Under the pieces are notes generated by a model that saw nothing but the letters and a program-made list of their open reading frames with translations, searched no databases and was not told where the DNA came from. Made by a program: the position numbers and the translations under genes. This document shows positions 33,481 to 44,061 of a stretch of DNA of 64,000 nt, in pieces; the first letter of the stretch is position 1; the number at the start of each line of letters is the position of its first letter. The stretch comes from Aspergillus flavus (taxonomy: Eukaryota > Ascomycota > Eurotiomycetes > Eurotiales > Aspergillaceae): positions 1-64,000 of the forward strand of contig NC_092403.1 in the NCBI RefSeq assembly GCF_009017415.1. The letters are read 5' to 3'.

Positions 33481-35187
33481 CTAAGCTTTCATTTCGATCA
33501 ACGATGCCAGCTTCACAATCCGTGCCCCATAGACCTTCTCCATGAACTTCAGGTGATCGTTGTGGCATGAATGCAAAGCAGTGGTACAGTCTTCAACAAC
33601 CGTGACCCACAGGCCCTTCTGAAATGCTGTTCGAGCCGTCGCATCAACGCAGACATCACTGTACAATCCCGCCAGCACCAAGTGCTCAAATCCCTGTTCA
33701 GACACATACTCGGAGAACTCCGGAACGAGGAAGGAGTCAAATAAGGCCTTCTTGTCAAAGACCCGCTCGCCAGGGCGAGGGGTGACACCCGAGCCCAGTT
33801 CCGCGCCCCAGGTGTCCTCTACGCACTTCTCTGGTTTTCCGAACAGTGCATTCCGGCACTGCCAGCTAGGCCCTTGATAGCTAGAGTTGCCCAGGAAGCG
33901 CACGAAGATGACTTCGTTGCCCTCATTTCGAGCATATTGTACAAGACGCGGCATTGTGCTGGATAGTTCCGAAACCACATGGCTCGGCGTGCTTGCGATG
34001 AAGTCATTCTGATAGTCCACTACTACCACAGCGGTCTTCTTGCCCGCCATGGCATCAATCGGCCCTGTGGCTATATCACGCCCGATAAAGGGGTTGACAA
34101 TAGTAGCAGGGTCAGCCATCGCGCGCAGGAAGTGCTCAACAACCGCATCCGTGCTGCAAGAGCCACCTTGATCCGGTGTCGTCAGCTTCTTCATTAACAG
34201 GGTTTGAATGGCTCTCTCCGTCTGGCTTTGAAAGCCCACACCAGGGCATCCTCCGTGTCGCTCTAAAATGGCAGCCGCAGCGCGAATCGTGGCAAATGGA
34301 TTGACCAGGCCCTGCCCGGCGATGGCATCTGCAGATCCATGCACCGTCTGGTACTCGCTAAGACGATGCAGACTGGGACTCAGGTACACATTCTCTGCGC
34401 ACATGCTTTCGATGGTGGCATTGCTGAACCATTTCAAGAAAACAGGCTGGATAATGTCCGCGTATTCATTGCCCGCGATGATAATGCGGCGACCCTGGAT
34501 GCCCGAAGCCATCAGGTTCCGATTCATTGTGTCGGGCTGAATGAAGTCAAGTTCTATCCCGAAACGGTGCTGCCAGTGGGGTGCCCAGGCTTGGAAGACG
34601 CCGTCAAACAGATGGAACTTGTAAACGAGGGTGACTGTCTTGGGGACATTTTCCACACCCCACTCCTCCTTGGCTCGTTCTAGAGCATACTCGAGGATCT
34701 GATCAAAGGTGGAACGGGTGAAAGGGCTCGTTCGTATGATGCTGTGCTGACTATCATGATATTCATTCTCACCAGCGTAGAAGCCCTGCGCTTCATCTCG
34801 AATGAAGAGCAACGCATTCGAGTCACCCAGGTTGAAATTTTCAATTTTCACGGCCTTTAGCTGACCCCTAACCAGATAGAGCGACTGCGCGTGGATTGCT
34901 GTTCGGAAGATTGCTGCGATCCCGTTGGCTGTTGCTGTCTCGCAAAACTTGCGGTACTCTTCTGCATCCAGGGTGGTTTCCTCGGCGATGTGCTGGATCA
35001 GATCTTTCTCTTCTCTAGAAGTCGTGAGGCTATGATACGAATGGTATATGCGGGATGATTCAATGAAGTCAACCTGTAGAGAATGCTGGCGTGCCAACTC
35101 TTGGATCACTTTCTTAAACACGACAGTCAGCTCCCGGCCAGTACCATGACCAATGGCAATCCCCAGTCGTAGGTTCTTGAGCGTCAT
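33481..35187 (-). CDS. Isopropylmalate-dehydrogenase-like / isochorismatase-like fusion, 568 aa
   Basis: Single exon. Residues 1 to about 365 follow the isocitrate/isopropylmalate dehydrogenase fold: GHGTGREL at the nucleotide-end loop, LFIRDEAQGFYAGE (family RENTEG, R130), the Lys of TLVYK (K190), ADII (D244) and HGSADAIAGQGLVNPFATI. Such enzymes oxidise and decarboxylate 2-hydroxyacids. Residues 383-568 are an isochorismatase-like cysteine hydrolase with Asp391 (VVDYQNDF), Lys479 or 480 (FDKKALFDSF) and Cys513 (SDVCVDATARTAF), a complete catalytic triad. The two halves are one continuous frame without stops. REN changed to RDE suggests a non-standard substrate. Both halves look active; what is made is unknown. 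A 591-bp divergent region separates it from the methyltransferase at 35779. Confidence 0.92.
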   Translation of the reverse strand: MTLKNLRLGIAIGHGTGRELTVVFKKVIQELARQHSLQVDFIESSRIYHSYHSLTTSREEKDLIQHIAEETTLDAEEYRKFCETATANGIAAIFRTAIHAQSLYLVRGQLKAVKIENFNLGDSNALLFIRDEAQGFYAGENEYHDSQHSIIRTSPFTRSTFDQILEYALERAKEEWGVENVPKTVTLVYKFHLFDGVFQAWAPHWQHRFGIELDFIQPDTMNRNLMASGIQGRRIIIAGNEYADIIQPVFLKWFSNATIESMCAENVYLSPSLHRLSEYQTVHGSADAIAGQGLVNPFATIRAAAAILERHGGCPGVGFQSQTERAIQTLLMKKLTTPDQGGSCSTDAVVEHFLRAMADPATIVNPFIGRDIATGPIDAMAGKKTAVVVVDYQNDFIASTPSHVVSELSSTMPRLVQYARNEGNEVIFVRFLGNSSYQGPSWQCRNALFGKPEKCVEDTWGAELGSGVTPRPGERVFDKKALFDSFLVPEFSEYVSEQGFEHLVLAGLYSDVCVDATARTAFQKGLWVTVVEDCTTALHSCHNDHLKFMEKVYGARIVKLASLIEMKA

Positions 35188-35778
35188 TTTGCTAGTATAT
35201 AATTGGGTAAACCTCAGTCTGTATCGTAGATTGGTGAGGGACGATTAGCCTTTATGTATCGATGATCAAAGCTTGTTTCCCCCTTTGGCCGAAAGATCAT
35301 TCCGATCTGGAATGCGTTAACACTCTCCCCTGTTTCCTACTCGAGAATGAGGCCTCTTGAGGGTGTGAACCAATTGGAACTCCACCGGACGGTGCATGCT
35401 GCAGGAATGCTTAGTGTTCGACATCTTTAAGAAGTGGGGAGATATCCATACAATTTTCATACGGCTATGACCTGCCTTAAAATTTCTTTATTGGGGTCAA
35501 GAAAGTTTTCCCTCCAATCTTAGTGAAAGGTCGGTTAATTATACAGCTGGTAAATTGCCAAATCATGATTAACTCCAGCCGAAGAATGCGCCTTAAGCTC
35601 GGGGCTAATGCACAGGACACATCACTCGGCAACATCATGGAGGGGTTACGCTAAAATATGAAATCCGATGAAATAAGATTTGTACGATGGGTCGAGATCA
35701 TCAGATTTGTCTACCCGTTTCCACATGCTTGGAACCGAGCGTTCCCCAAGGTAATCTTGCAGTAGAGCATCTATCTCC
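35188..35778. promoter_or_regulatory. Divergent promoter region, fusion gene / methyltransferase
   Basis: 591 bases between two genes pointing away from each other, with no open frame. It contains the inverted repeat ATTCC-GATCT-GGAAT at 35299-35313, which could be a dimeric regulator site. Shared control of both genes is inferred from position only. Confidence 0.4.
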
Positions 35779-36681
35779 ATGTCAAGACCCAACATAGATC
35801 AAATGGATCATGTCGTGAACTCGGGGTTCAACCTCGGAAACGAGCTGGACTACATGCTTGATCGAAGCTATACCGCCGCATCGCGATTGAACTACCAATT
35901 CTACCTCTGGAAAGATGCCCTACAATTCAACCTGCATCCATCCATCCTGCTGCCCCAGGATACTTCTACTCCATTGTGGATCGCCGACCTCGCCACAGGT
36001 ACTGCTGTCTGGCTCTTGGACCTCCTCAGAGACCCAGCAATAGCCCACTACCCATCTCTTCAGCTCCATGGCTTCGACATTGATCTGACAAATGCACCTC
36101 TCCCGGAATGGCTACCGCCACCCATCACCCTGCGTCAGTTAGACGTCTTTGAAGATGTCCCCAGGGACCTCCTGGGCAGATATGACGTCGTCCACCTGCG
36201 TCTGCTTGTCCTGGTTGTACAGAACAGCGACCCCCTCCCGGTCATCCACCGGGTGCACCAGATGCTCAAGCCGGGCGGCTACATCCAATGGGACGACCTG
36301 AACTACCCTGATAGCGAGGTATTCAAAAGCCAAGCCATGAGTGACGTGCCGACCCCGGCGCATGACGCCTTCCTGCGCTTTGCGCAGTCGAGCGGTCGCA
36401 ATGACTGGGTTCTTGATCTCCCATATCATTTAATGGAACGCCACGGCGGGTTCGAAAATGCGCAATTACGCAATTATACGGACCGTCTGGAAATGCGAAA
36501 GGCAAATGGGGATCAGTATATTCTCGTGATGGAGGAGTTTTCAGCTCGGCTGAAGCGTGCGAAGAAATCAGAGGAAGCTGCTAATATTGATTTGATGATT
36601 CGAGGGTTGGCGGAGGAATCGAGACTCGGGGTTGGGTTGTCGATGCCCAGGGCTGTTTGTGTGGCTCGCAAGGTCGGATGA
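35779..36681 (+). CDS. LaeA/UMTA-type methyltransferase, 300 aa
   Basis: Single-exon SAM-dependent methyltransferase of the large fungal LaeA-like group found in secondary-metabolite clusters. SAM motif I is WIADLATGTAVW (about residues 67-78), followed by LHGFDIDL, LRQLDVFEDVPRDLLGRYDVVHLRLL and the post-motif MLKPGGYIQWDDL. The N-terminal YMLDRSYTAASRLNYQFYLW is typical of the group. Length is normal and all motifs are intact. These proteins act either on a small metabolite or as regulators; the sequence cannot decide. It faces the AusD-like methyltransferase on the same strand, 327 bases away. Confidence 0.9.
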   Translation: MSRPNIDQMDHVVNSGFNLGNELDYMLDRSYTAASRLNYQFYLWKDALQFNLHPSILLPQDTSTPLWIADLATGTAVWLLDLLRDPAIAHYPSLQLHGFDIDLTNAPLPEWLPPPITLRQLDVFEDVPRDLLGRYDVVHLRLLVLVVQNSDPLPVIHRVHQMLKPGGYIQWDDLNYPDSEVFKSQAMSDVPTPAHDAFLRFAQSSGRNDWVLDLPYHLMERHGGFENAQLRNYTDRLEMRKANGDQYILVMEEFSARLKRAKKSEEAANIDLMIRGLAEESRLGVGLSMPRAVCVARKVG

Positions 36682-37008
36682 TTAATGTGGATGGAAATGA
36701 GCAATATTAGGCGATGCTACATAACTGGCCAGCAGGCTATACCTAAATTATGCATCTGCAATGCGAGGTTTGACGTGGGTTATGCAGAGTATATTGTATA
36801 TGCAAACCTTAAGGTAGGTCAGCACATTCCACCCGAACGTCGCCGGGGTGCAGAGAGTTAGCAAACAAGGCTATCTTCTGGTTTAATTTCTGTCCAAGCC
36901 ACTCGAGTACCTCCACGTCCCCCGGCCTGGTATATTACAGTCCCCATCCTCGGCAGGTGATGATTGTAGACCCAACAAACAAACTTTGCAAGGCCCAGGA
37001 ACCCGAAG

Positions 37009-37879
37009 ATGCCGATCGACACGTCCGTTTGGTACAAAAAGCACATTGGGCCTCGGCTAAGCGCGCCAATGCAACTTATCTTGGAAGAATGGAGCGACAT
37101 TCCCAGTGGCGAGCTACAGCGCCATCTTCATGCAGTAGTGAGTTGTTCTTTTCGGAGGCGTGGCACTAAGCCCAACTAAATGACCGTCTCAGCGCGATAA
37201 AGCCTGGAAATATGGTGAGTTTCCCTGCGTTGGGCAGTGGATGTTTCTCCTGCCAGGCATCGCCGCGTTTCCCCAATTTAAGCATGTGCTGGAGTGCGCG
37301 CGCCAAGGGGGCATCGTATTAGATCTCGGCTGCGGACTGGGCCAAAATCTCCGACTCCTGGCCGCTAATGGCGCTCCTCCTGAGAGAATGTGGGCGCTCG
37401 ATCTTCGTCCGGAGCTGTGGCAATTAGGGTACGAGCTCTATCGAGATCATGAACGGTTGCCCGCAACATTCATTTCGGGCAACTTTCTACAGGAAGATGA
37501 TTGCGAGGGTTTGCTGAAGCTGTATGCTGAGGTTGATATCATGATTGCCGGGCAGTTCCTCCATCTTTTCTCGTGGGAGGGACAAAAACAGGCGGGAAAG
37601 CGAATTGTCGCCCTGTCTAAGCCGGGGACTATCTTGATCGGTTATCAACAGTCGCGGGGACAGGCTCGGGAGTACATTCGTCCCTGGGGGATGATGTTCT
37701 ATCATAACCTCGAGAGCTTTCAGCAAATGTGGCAGGAGATTTCCCGCGAGACGAACACCGAGTGGACGGTGGACGCGACAGTGGTGGACTTGGAAGAATG
37801 GGGGATGCAAGCTGAAGACACTGAATGGATGCCGCCAGACCACCAGGGGCTTAACTTTTATCTGACCCGGCTGTCTTGA
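37009..37879 (+). CDS. AusD/Trt5-like methyltransferase, 271 aa
   Basis: Two exons, 37009-37137 and 37193-37879 (816 bases including stop), joined across a 55-bp GT..AG intron to give [19 protein letters not shown]. This N-terminal pattern (WSDIPxxELQxHLxxVRDKAW, then PCVGxWxFL) is that of methyltransferases in fungal meroterpenoid clusters such as austinol and terretonin. SAM motif I is [16 protein letters not shown] (about residues 84-99), followed by [19 protein letters not shown] and GNFLQED. All motifs are intact. No polyketide synthase, prenyltransferase or terpene cyclase is visible in the window, so its substrate is unknown. Confidence 0.88.
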
Positions 37880-38822
37880 AGTTCTTTCTTACAGACACAT
37901 GAGCGACGTCCATTGTAGCTTCACTCGTCCGTACTATAATCCGAGCAGTCAGAGAGGCCCATAATTGATCCTACCGTTAAAACACAAGGTACTCCATTGC
38001 GCAGGAGCTTGGCAGATACAAATTTATCCGAAGTGGTCTGGTGGAGAAGGCGTAGTCTGCCGTGCAGCCATATACACACGCTTGTATTGGACAATCCCCC
38101 CACCCATCGTCTTGTGTCACAGCTAATGGAGATTGCAATCATTCGTCTGCATATTGAACCCTTCTTCAAGCGCAGGTCAGGGTCGTTTTGGTAAAGATCA
38201 GCACCTAGGGTGGATCACCTGAGAGGATAAACGAGATGCCAAAGCAAAAGATTCCGGGGGCTTTGGCCACAACGTGAAGAGATTTCCTTGGCCCCCAAAC
38301 AGGTGAGGGTCCTCAAACTTCAAAGTCCCTTGGAATCGATCAGTTCTACCTAGGTTGGGTCGGGTTGGGCCGCAGTCATGGCAGCGCCCAGGGAACAGTC
38401 GGTGGATCCCCTCGTATCCACTGATTCGGAGCCTCTAGCAGGCCAATCAAACGGAATTGAACCCCTGCGGCTTAATGACTATCTTTGTCAAAGTTCGACT
38501 GGTGCAATTTAGCGTCGAGCCGTTATGTTCTGCACGAGACAGCCTTGTCCATGAGTCAATGAAAATGTCTTCAGCCGCATCCTGGTCTCAGCGAATGGAT
38601 CTTTTGGCCCCTTCTCCGGCTGGAGAATCGCTCGAGCGCAATGGCGTACATAAAAATCTACCCCGGTCACTCAACCCGCAGAATTTTCTGTCCTGATCTT
38701 TCCTCATTTCACTGGAGCAAGTCTTGTTCGCCGTACGTTGAGGCTGAATAGGTTGCTGTGCACTTCCTTGTGTCCTAGATCAGACTCATTGCTAAAAGTT
38801 CTTCTCAATAAGCATCACCACG
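37880..38822. other. Stretch without a gene; promoter of the wall-protein gene at its right end
   Basis: No convincing frame. Short frames at 37997-38194 and 38457-38696 lack features. A/G/C-balanced sequence with TTCCTTGTG and pyrimidine-rich parts close to 38770 likely serves as promoter and leader for the gene at 38823. Confidence 0.35.
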
Positions 38823-39425
38823 ATGGTGCGTGTCCTCCAGTCTCTCCTTCTCCTGGCCGCCAGCCTCTCAGCCACCCTTGCCGCCGACGAGTCCACCACC
38901 GTCGTTCAGATTCTCAATGGCCACTACAACACCCTCGCGTTTAGCGACCTGCGAGGCAGCGTCGTCGGCGGTAATGCCCAGGCGACCACCTATGCTGTGA
39001 ACTGCAAGGAGGACTCTTCTTCGTGCCCCCTCACCAAGCCGATCACCATCACTCAAGGCCCTTCCACCTTTACCATGAGCGCGGTTTACACCATGACCAC
39101 CATGGGAGCCAAGGGTACTGGGACGATCGTCCAAGATTGCGATATTACCTCCTCGACGGCCACTGCTGTTTGTTCCGTTTCGGTCGGGGCTGCAGTCGAA
39201 TACAAAGGCAAATCCACTTCTACTTCGTTCGCTACCACAGCCACTGCCACCGGCTCTGCTGAGGTCCTCTATGAGCCCCTGACCATCACGGCCGGTCTGG
39301 GCAATTTCAACAAGGCCGGTCCCACTGGCGCGACTGCGACTGGAGCGGCTGCGGACAATCACCCAGCTCGTGTGGGTATGGCAGGGGCTGCTGCTGCTGC
39401 TGTTGCGGGCGCTCTTGTTCTGTAA
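38823..39425 (+). CDS. GPI-anchored cell wall protein, 200 aa
   Basis: Single exon. Residues 1-20 are a signal peptide (MVRVLQSLLLLAASLSATLA, cut before ADEST). The mature part is Ser/Thr-rich with four Cys (CKED..SCPL, VQDCD, AVCSV) and ends in a short polar stretch (GAAADNHPARVG) and a hydrophobic tail AGAAAAAVAGALVL, the pattern for GPI attachment. It matches a common Aspergillus wall-protein family with ITITQGPSTFT and a late Cys pair. Secreted to wall or plasma membrane; biochemical role unknown. Intact. Confidence 0.85.
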   Translation: MVRVLQSLLLLAASLSATLAADESTTVVQILNGHYNTLAFSDLRGSVVGGNAQATTYAVNCKEDSSSCPLTKPITITQGPSTFTMSAVYTMTTMGAKGTGTIVQDCDITSSTATAVCSVSVGAAVEYKGKSTSTSFATTATATGSAEVLYEPLTITAGLGNFNKAGPTGATATGAAADNHPARVGMAGAAAAAVAGALVL

Positions 39426-39877
39426 TTGATGCGCGTGGAGTGGCATCATTCGGTTTTATATGCTTCGATGCGATTTTGGTCGGCGGTGACGATTGTGAAC
39501 GACGCTTAGTGTCTAATGATTATATTAATACCCATTTCATAATATTTGGTTTGGATCTTCCAACGCAGCCAATAGACTACATTGTACTGTAATTATCTGT
39601 CTCTCTATATCCTGCTCCAAGCAAACGTAAGGATGAGCTGTCAAGGGTTCAACATTAGCACGCCTTTTCCGAAATAAAACGCAATATTCTTACGGTCGCA
39701 AGGCCCGGTCAGATTTACCTAATGCGAAGATGGTGACAGCGAATCAGCCTTGGGGATCGGCGAGCCAAGCGAGGCTGAGATGCGATCGGCAGGGCTGTGT
39801 ATCCTGTGTCAGACTCTACTTCTGTTCGCCCGTTGCTCTCCGACACCACTCTGCCCGTCCTTAATTCAAACTGCGAG
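39426..39877. other. Intergenic and 5' region of the membrane-protein gene
   Basis: The downstream reading frame is open back to 39779 but has no ATG before 39878. A small upstream exon (for example an ATG at 39730) is possible but has no convincing splice sites. Confidence 0.4.
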
Positions 39878-42311
39878 ATGGTAGTTGACTCAACCAAGCT
39901 CCTAGAAGACGAAGCTGTCGAGCTTTCCGAGATTGCCCCAACCCGGAAACGACATGGCACTTGGGCCTCCACCAAAAGCTGGTACTCCCGAACGGTCCTT
40001 CGCTCGGGAAAAGGTTACAATCGATTGCCAGTCAAGGCTCAGGATCCAACTCATTTTCACGGATGGAGATTCGGCGCATTAACCTCGTGCATTCTGGTTG
40101 GGATATGCTTAGGCCTCAATGTCGCGGCGACCATCTATGTTCGCGTGACGTACCCTCCAAGCAGCGATAATCTAGGACTCATACAGGAGAGCGATTGCGA
40201 CCACATTCACAGCGTGGACAGCAGGCTGCACTACGCCCTCAATGTAGTGGCGACCGTGCTGGTTAGTGCCAGCAACTACAACATGCAATGTTTGACGTCT
40301 CCGACACGAGCCGAAGTAGATCAAGCCCACGCTCAGCGTAGATGGTTAGATATCGGCGTCCATTCAATTCGCAATCTTTCTTTCATTGGGAGGGCTAAGT
40401 TGGCATTATGGTTGGCTCTCCTAGTGAGCACTCTCCCTTTGCACCTCCTGTGGAACTCGGCTGTAGTGATGACAACCACCTTCAATGATTACAGCGGACT
40501 CGTTGTCACTGAGAACTTTTTAGAAAGCCGCAGTGATATTGGACTAGATTGTACCAGTCGGGCAATGGAAGAATACCGAAGCTCCAACATGTCCAGCTAT
40601 GTCACTTGCTGGTTGTTTGATCAGGCCCGGAACAACCGCAGCAGCCTGACGCAGATGGATCCCAGTCGTTGCATCTCTACCTATCAAGCCGGTTTAGAAG
40701 GGCGGTCGTTCAATATGCTAGCTGTTACCAAGCAGAGCGATGCATTGAACCAATCGACAACCTTTCCCCCTCCGAGAAATACGACTCTGCCAGTGCTGGC
40801 GTATTTCCATCCTCTGGACTATCCGGATCAGATTGAGCAATGGTGTAGCGGATTGTGCCAACGATGGGGGCAAGGCAATAATAGCACAAAGTTCTGCTTC
40901 GATGAGAACTGGGATGAAGCAGCGGTTCCATTTGCTTGCCAGGAGCATAAGGTTAACGGGACGGGTTGGGAGCCCAACGCGCTGTCGCAAACGAGCTCTT
41001 GGATGTGCCACCCCGACGCCATCTTATATGGTGAATGCAGCGGGTCCGCGGCGACGAGGAATGCCACGAAATGGACCATCCTACCGGAGCATTATGAGAT
41101 CGATCATTGTCTTGTAACAAATGCCAGCCATACCTGCCAGCTGCTGTACAGTCCGATTATCTTATACATTGCGATTGCATGCAATACCATGAAGTTCAGT
41201 TCCATTCTTCTATGTCTTCTTGTCTCCCGCGAACCGACTCTCGCAACCATCGGCGATGCATTAGACTCTTTCTTAAGGTCCCCCGATATGGCTTCCAAGG
41301 GGCAATGCCTCCGTTCCAAAATGGACGACACGATATTCCCTGACCCAGACGACATGGGTTCTACACAGGCACAACGTTGGCAGCATGGAGAAGGTTGGTT
41401 AGGGCGGTGTTATCAGGGTACATCCGTGAGGCGCTGGGGAGCATGCATCCTCTTGTAGGTACCATAACTCAGATGGATGGTTGACCGCAGTCAAGACTAA
41501 CTAGCAGGCTTCTAGGTGGCTCGCCAGCATCATCGTAGGCCTCGTTTTCCTCTTCAAGGGTATCAACCTCGTCGGGGCACAGAACGCTTTCACGATGGGG
41601 TTTGGTGCCCTTAGTTTAAATGCCATTGTCAACACATCCGGTTACCAAGGAGGCACGGCCGCGTCCATTGTCACCACATCGATCGTGGCGAACCTCCCAC
41701 AGCTGCTACTCTCTGGATTGTACTTTATGTACAACGCTGTGCTCACGGGCATGGCATCCGCCTATGAGTGGAGTATGTTCGCCTACCAGCAGACCACGCT
41801 TCGAGTGACCCTTCCCTGGGGAGCCCAGAGAGAAACGTACTGGTTACAGCTTCCGTGGAGATACTCTCTGCCACTCCTCGTCTGTAGCACCATTATACAC
41901 TGGCTGATCTCACAGTCAATCTTTCTGATCAATCTGAAAATCTACCAGCCGAACAACGAGCTCTTGACACGGCCCAACACTCACTTCCCTAGTGCGAGTG
42001 ATAGTGGCGTGATCACGGCCTGTGGATACAGCCCACTTGCTATCATCACAGCGATCGCCGTGGCAATTCTTATGTTTGCCGTACTCACCACAGTTAGCAC
42101 CTTCAAGCTGAAGCCGGACATCCCGGTGGTCGGCAGTTGCAGTGTTGCCATAAGTGCTGCGTGCCATCCCCCAGAAGAGGATTCCGATGCGGCAGGTAAG
42201 CCTCTGTCCTGGGGTGCGGTGCGACATCAGGAGGGCGATCGGCCGGGGCATTGCTGTTTGACTTCGCAGACCGTAGAGAAGCCACGATATGGCGAGTTAT
42301 ATGCGGGATAG
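39878..42311 (+). CDS. DUF6536-type multi-pass membrane protein, 790 aa
   Basis: Two exons, 39878-41454 and 41516-42311, joined across a 61-bp intron (CTT-G junction giving ACILLWLASIIVG). About 65 cytosolic residues precede FHGWRFGALTSCILVGICLG, the entry motif and first span of DUF6536 proteins. A long loop with many NxS/T sites and paired Cys follows (about residues 220-430), then several spans including SPIILYIAIACNTMKFSSIL, IIVGLVFLFKGINLV, LLLSGLYFMYNAVLTGM and LAIITAIAVAILMFAVL. Function is unknown. The start was placed at the first ATG of the open frame; an upstream exon would lengthen it. No break is seen. Confidence 0.8.
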
Positions 42312-42501
42312 ATGAGTCTTGTCCCATTTCCGCACGTCCATATGAAATAATTTAACGCCTCGGTGGTAGTGGCTGGGAAATATTCACACTGTTGACTCTC
42401 TGGGGGTATCAACAGGATTGGGTACCTAGTACGTTCGAGAGCACCACTCTAGGGAAACGAGGTTCCGGACGACAAAAGAAAAGAATCGACGCAAGAGAAC
42501 C

Positions 42502-42760
42502 ATGGACGACGCCGATGAAACTCCGACTGCACCCACATCAATCGCCTTCTGGGACTCTTTCTCCCAGTGGTTTTGAATTACTCAAGGGACCGGCATCATC
42601 GCCGTCATCCTTCAACTGGACTGCCAATTCAAAGGCCTGGGGTTGATTTCCGAGCTCGTCTGGGTATATAGCTCCTTGCGAAGAAGATACCCATGTAGCT
42701 GCTAAGATCAATGCCACGGTGCAGTTGGGGAAGGTCGTGATTCCGTCAGCTTTCAGTGCA
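42502..42760 (+). pseudogene. TDT/SSU1-type transporter, 5' fragment
   Basis: Starts with ATG and an acidic leader, then FWDSFSQWF, a TGA, and ITQGTGIIAVILQLDCQFKG, LGLISELVWVYSS in the same frame. TGTGII followed by FxGLxxIS is the first span of the tellurite-resistance/dicarboxylate family that includes the sulfite exporter Ssu1 and malate carriers. The TGA stands where Trp is normal. After VYSS the family match ends. Only the first span remains, so this is a dead start. Confidence 0.7.
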
Positions 42761-43290
42761 TGGTCTACTGCGCTCCCTTCTCATGTTTTTGGTCACCTGG
42801 AATCGTGGACCATGTATTCACCGTCCCAGGGTTAATCACGGGAGAAGACCTGGACGTTGAACATGACTGGAAATCTTATCCTCATAGATCGCGGAGTATT
42901 GGCAGGCAAGTGAAATTGAATTGTGTTTAGACTACGATAGAATGGTATAGCGCAACAAGCAGTGAGACATCGCATGAATATATGCGATTGCCTCGGGAGA
43001 GGGATAATTCCAGGGCTAGAAGCAACACTTTGATCATCACAGGCCCCCAACGCTGGCATGGCCAAAAGGTCAAAGGTCTGCCGTTGTGATTTCAGCTAGG
43101 CGTGCTGTATCAACATAATGCAACCTTTAGGGTCTATCTAGAATGCAGTTCCATCGGGGCACATCCAGGCCTTATCCCAGTTCTAGAATATTTGACGTGG
43201 ATCATCCTGTCAACGCTAGCCTCCCTGGTGCAACCCAATACCATGTTTTGAACATCCATGCCCAAATTTTAGGCACGGACAGGTTCATCC
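42761..43290. other. Stretch without a recognised gene
   Basis: Downstream of the transporter fragment and of the convergent SDR gene. No supported frame or RNA. Confidence 0.4.
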
Positions 43291-44061
43291 TTAAACAAAC
43301 AGGAGCCCTCCGTTAGCATTGATCAAGCTCCCCGTAGTCCATCTACTCCCTTCTTCGGAGAGAAACGCGACAATCTGAGCAATATCATCCACCTCTGCCA
43401 CCCTCGGCGCAGCAGGGGTACTTTGAATGACCTGATCCCATTGCTCTTTCTCTTCAGATTGAAGGGTAGAGGCCCACAGCTCGGTATTTACCGGGCCGGG
43501 ACTCACACAGTTAATGGTTGCGTTGTACTTATGTCCCAACTCTTTGGCCAAAGATCGCGTGAGACTCTCCATGGCGCCTTTACTTGCCACATATGCCAGA
43601 CATCCCGGCTGCCCATCCCGAGCATAAACACTCGAAAGGTTGACAATGCGCGGCGTCTTTCCAAAATGTCGCGTCGCCTCTTTGATGAGAAATACCGGGA
43701 ATCGCAGGTTCACCGCGATTTGGCGATCAAATGCCTCATATGTCATTGCCTCGACGGGGTAGTCTTCTCGAGCGCCGGCATTGTTAATGACGATGTCAAT
43801 GCAGCCCCATCGCTCAGCGGCTGCATCGACGATGTTTTTCGGTGCCGACAAATCATCCGCTTTGCCTTCAACTGCGATTGCATCTACTCCGACCCTCCGA
43901 ATCTGCGAAGCGACCTCTTCGGCCTGTTGACGGGAGCTGTTGTATGTCAGGAGGATATTGGCGCCACGACTGGCGAGTTCAAGGGCGATTCCTTTGCCGA
44001 TGCCGCGGGACCCACCGGTCACGATGGCATTTTTGCCCCGCAGCGACTGTTGGGCGGTCAT
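43291..44061 (-). CDS. SDR, 3-oxoacyl-reductase-like, 256 aa
   Basis: Single exon with true ATG. Classical SDR with all motifs: TGGSRGIG (residues 15-22), NNAGA, the catalytic Ser in VNLSSVYA, YVASKGAME, and PGPVNTELW. LLTYNSSRQQAEE after beta-2 favours NADP. It resembles FabG-like and versicolorin-reductase-like fungal SDRs. It diverges from the proline-racemase-family gene across 492 bases, so joint control is plausible; an oxidoreductase beside a hydroxyproline enzyme could act on the keto or imino product. Intact. Confidence 0.9.
   Translation of the reverse strand: MTAQQSLRGKNAIVTGGSRGIGKGIALELASRGANILLTYNSSRQQAEEVASQIRRVGVDAIAVEGKADDLSAPKNIVDAAAERWGCIDIVINNAGAREDYPVEAMTYEAFDRQIAVNLRFPVFLIKEATRHFGKTPRIVNLSSVYARDGQPGCLAYVASKGAMESLTRSLAKELGHKYNATINCVSPGPVNTELWASTLQSEEKEQWDQVIQSTPAAPRVAEVDDIAQIVAFLSEEGSRWTTGSLINANGGLLFV

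Noticed and set aside
38868..39449. 193-codon minus-strand frame opposite the GPI-protein gene
   Set aside because: It is the shadow of the well-supported plus-strand gene, with Ser/Arg/Gly composition typical of an antisense frame.
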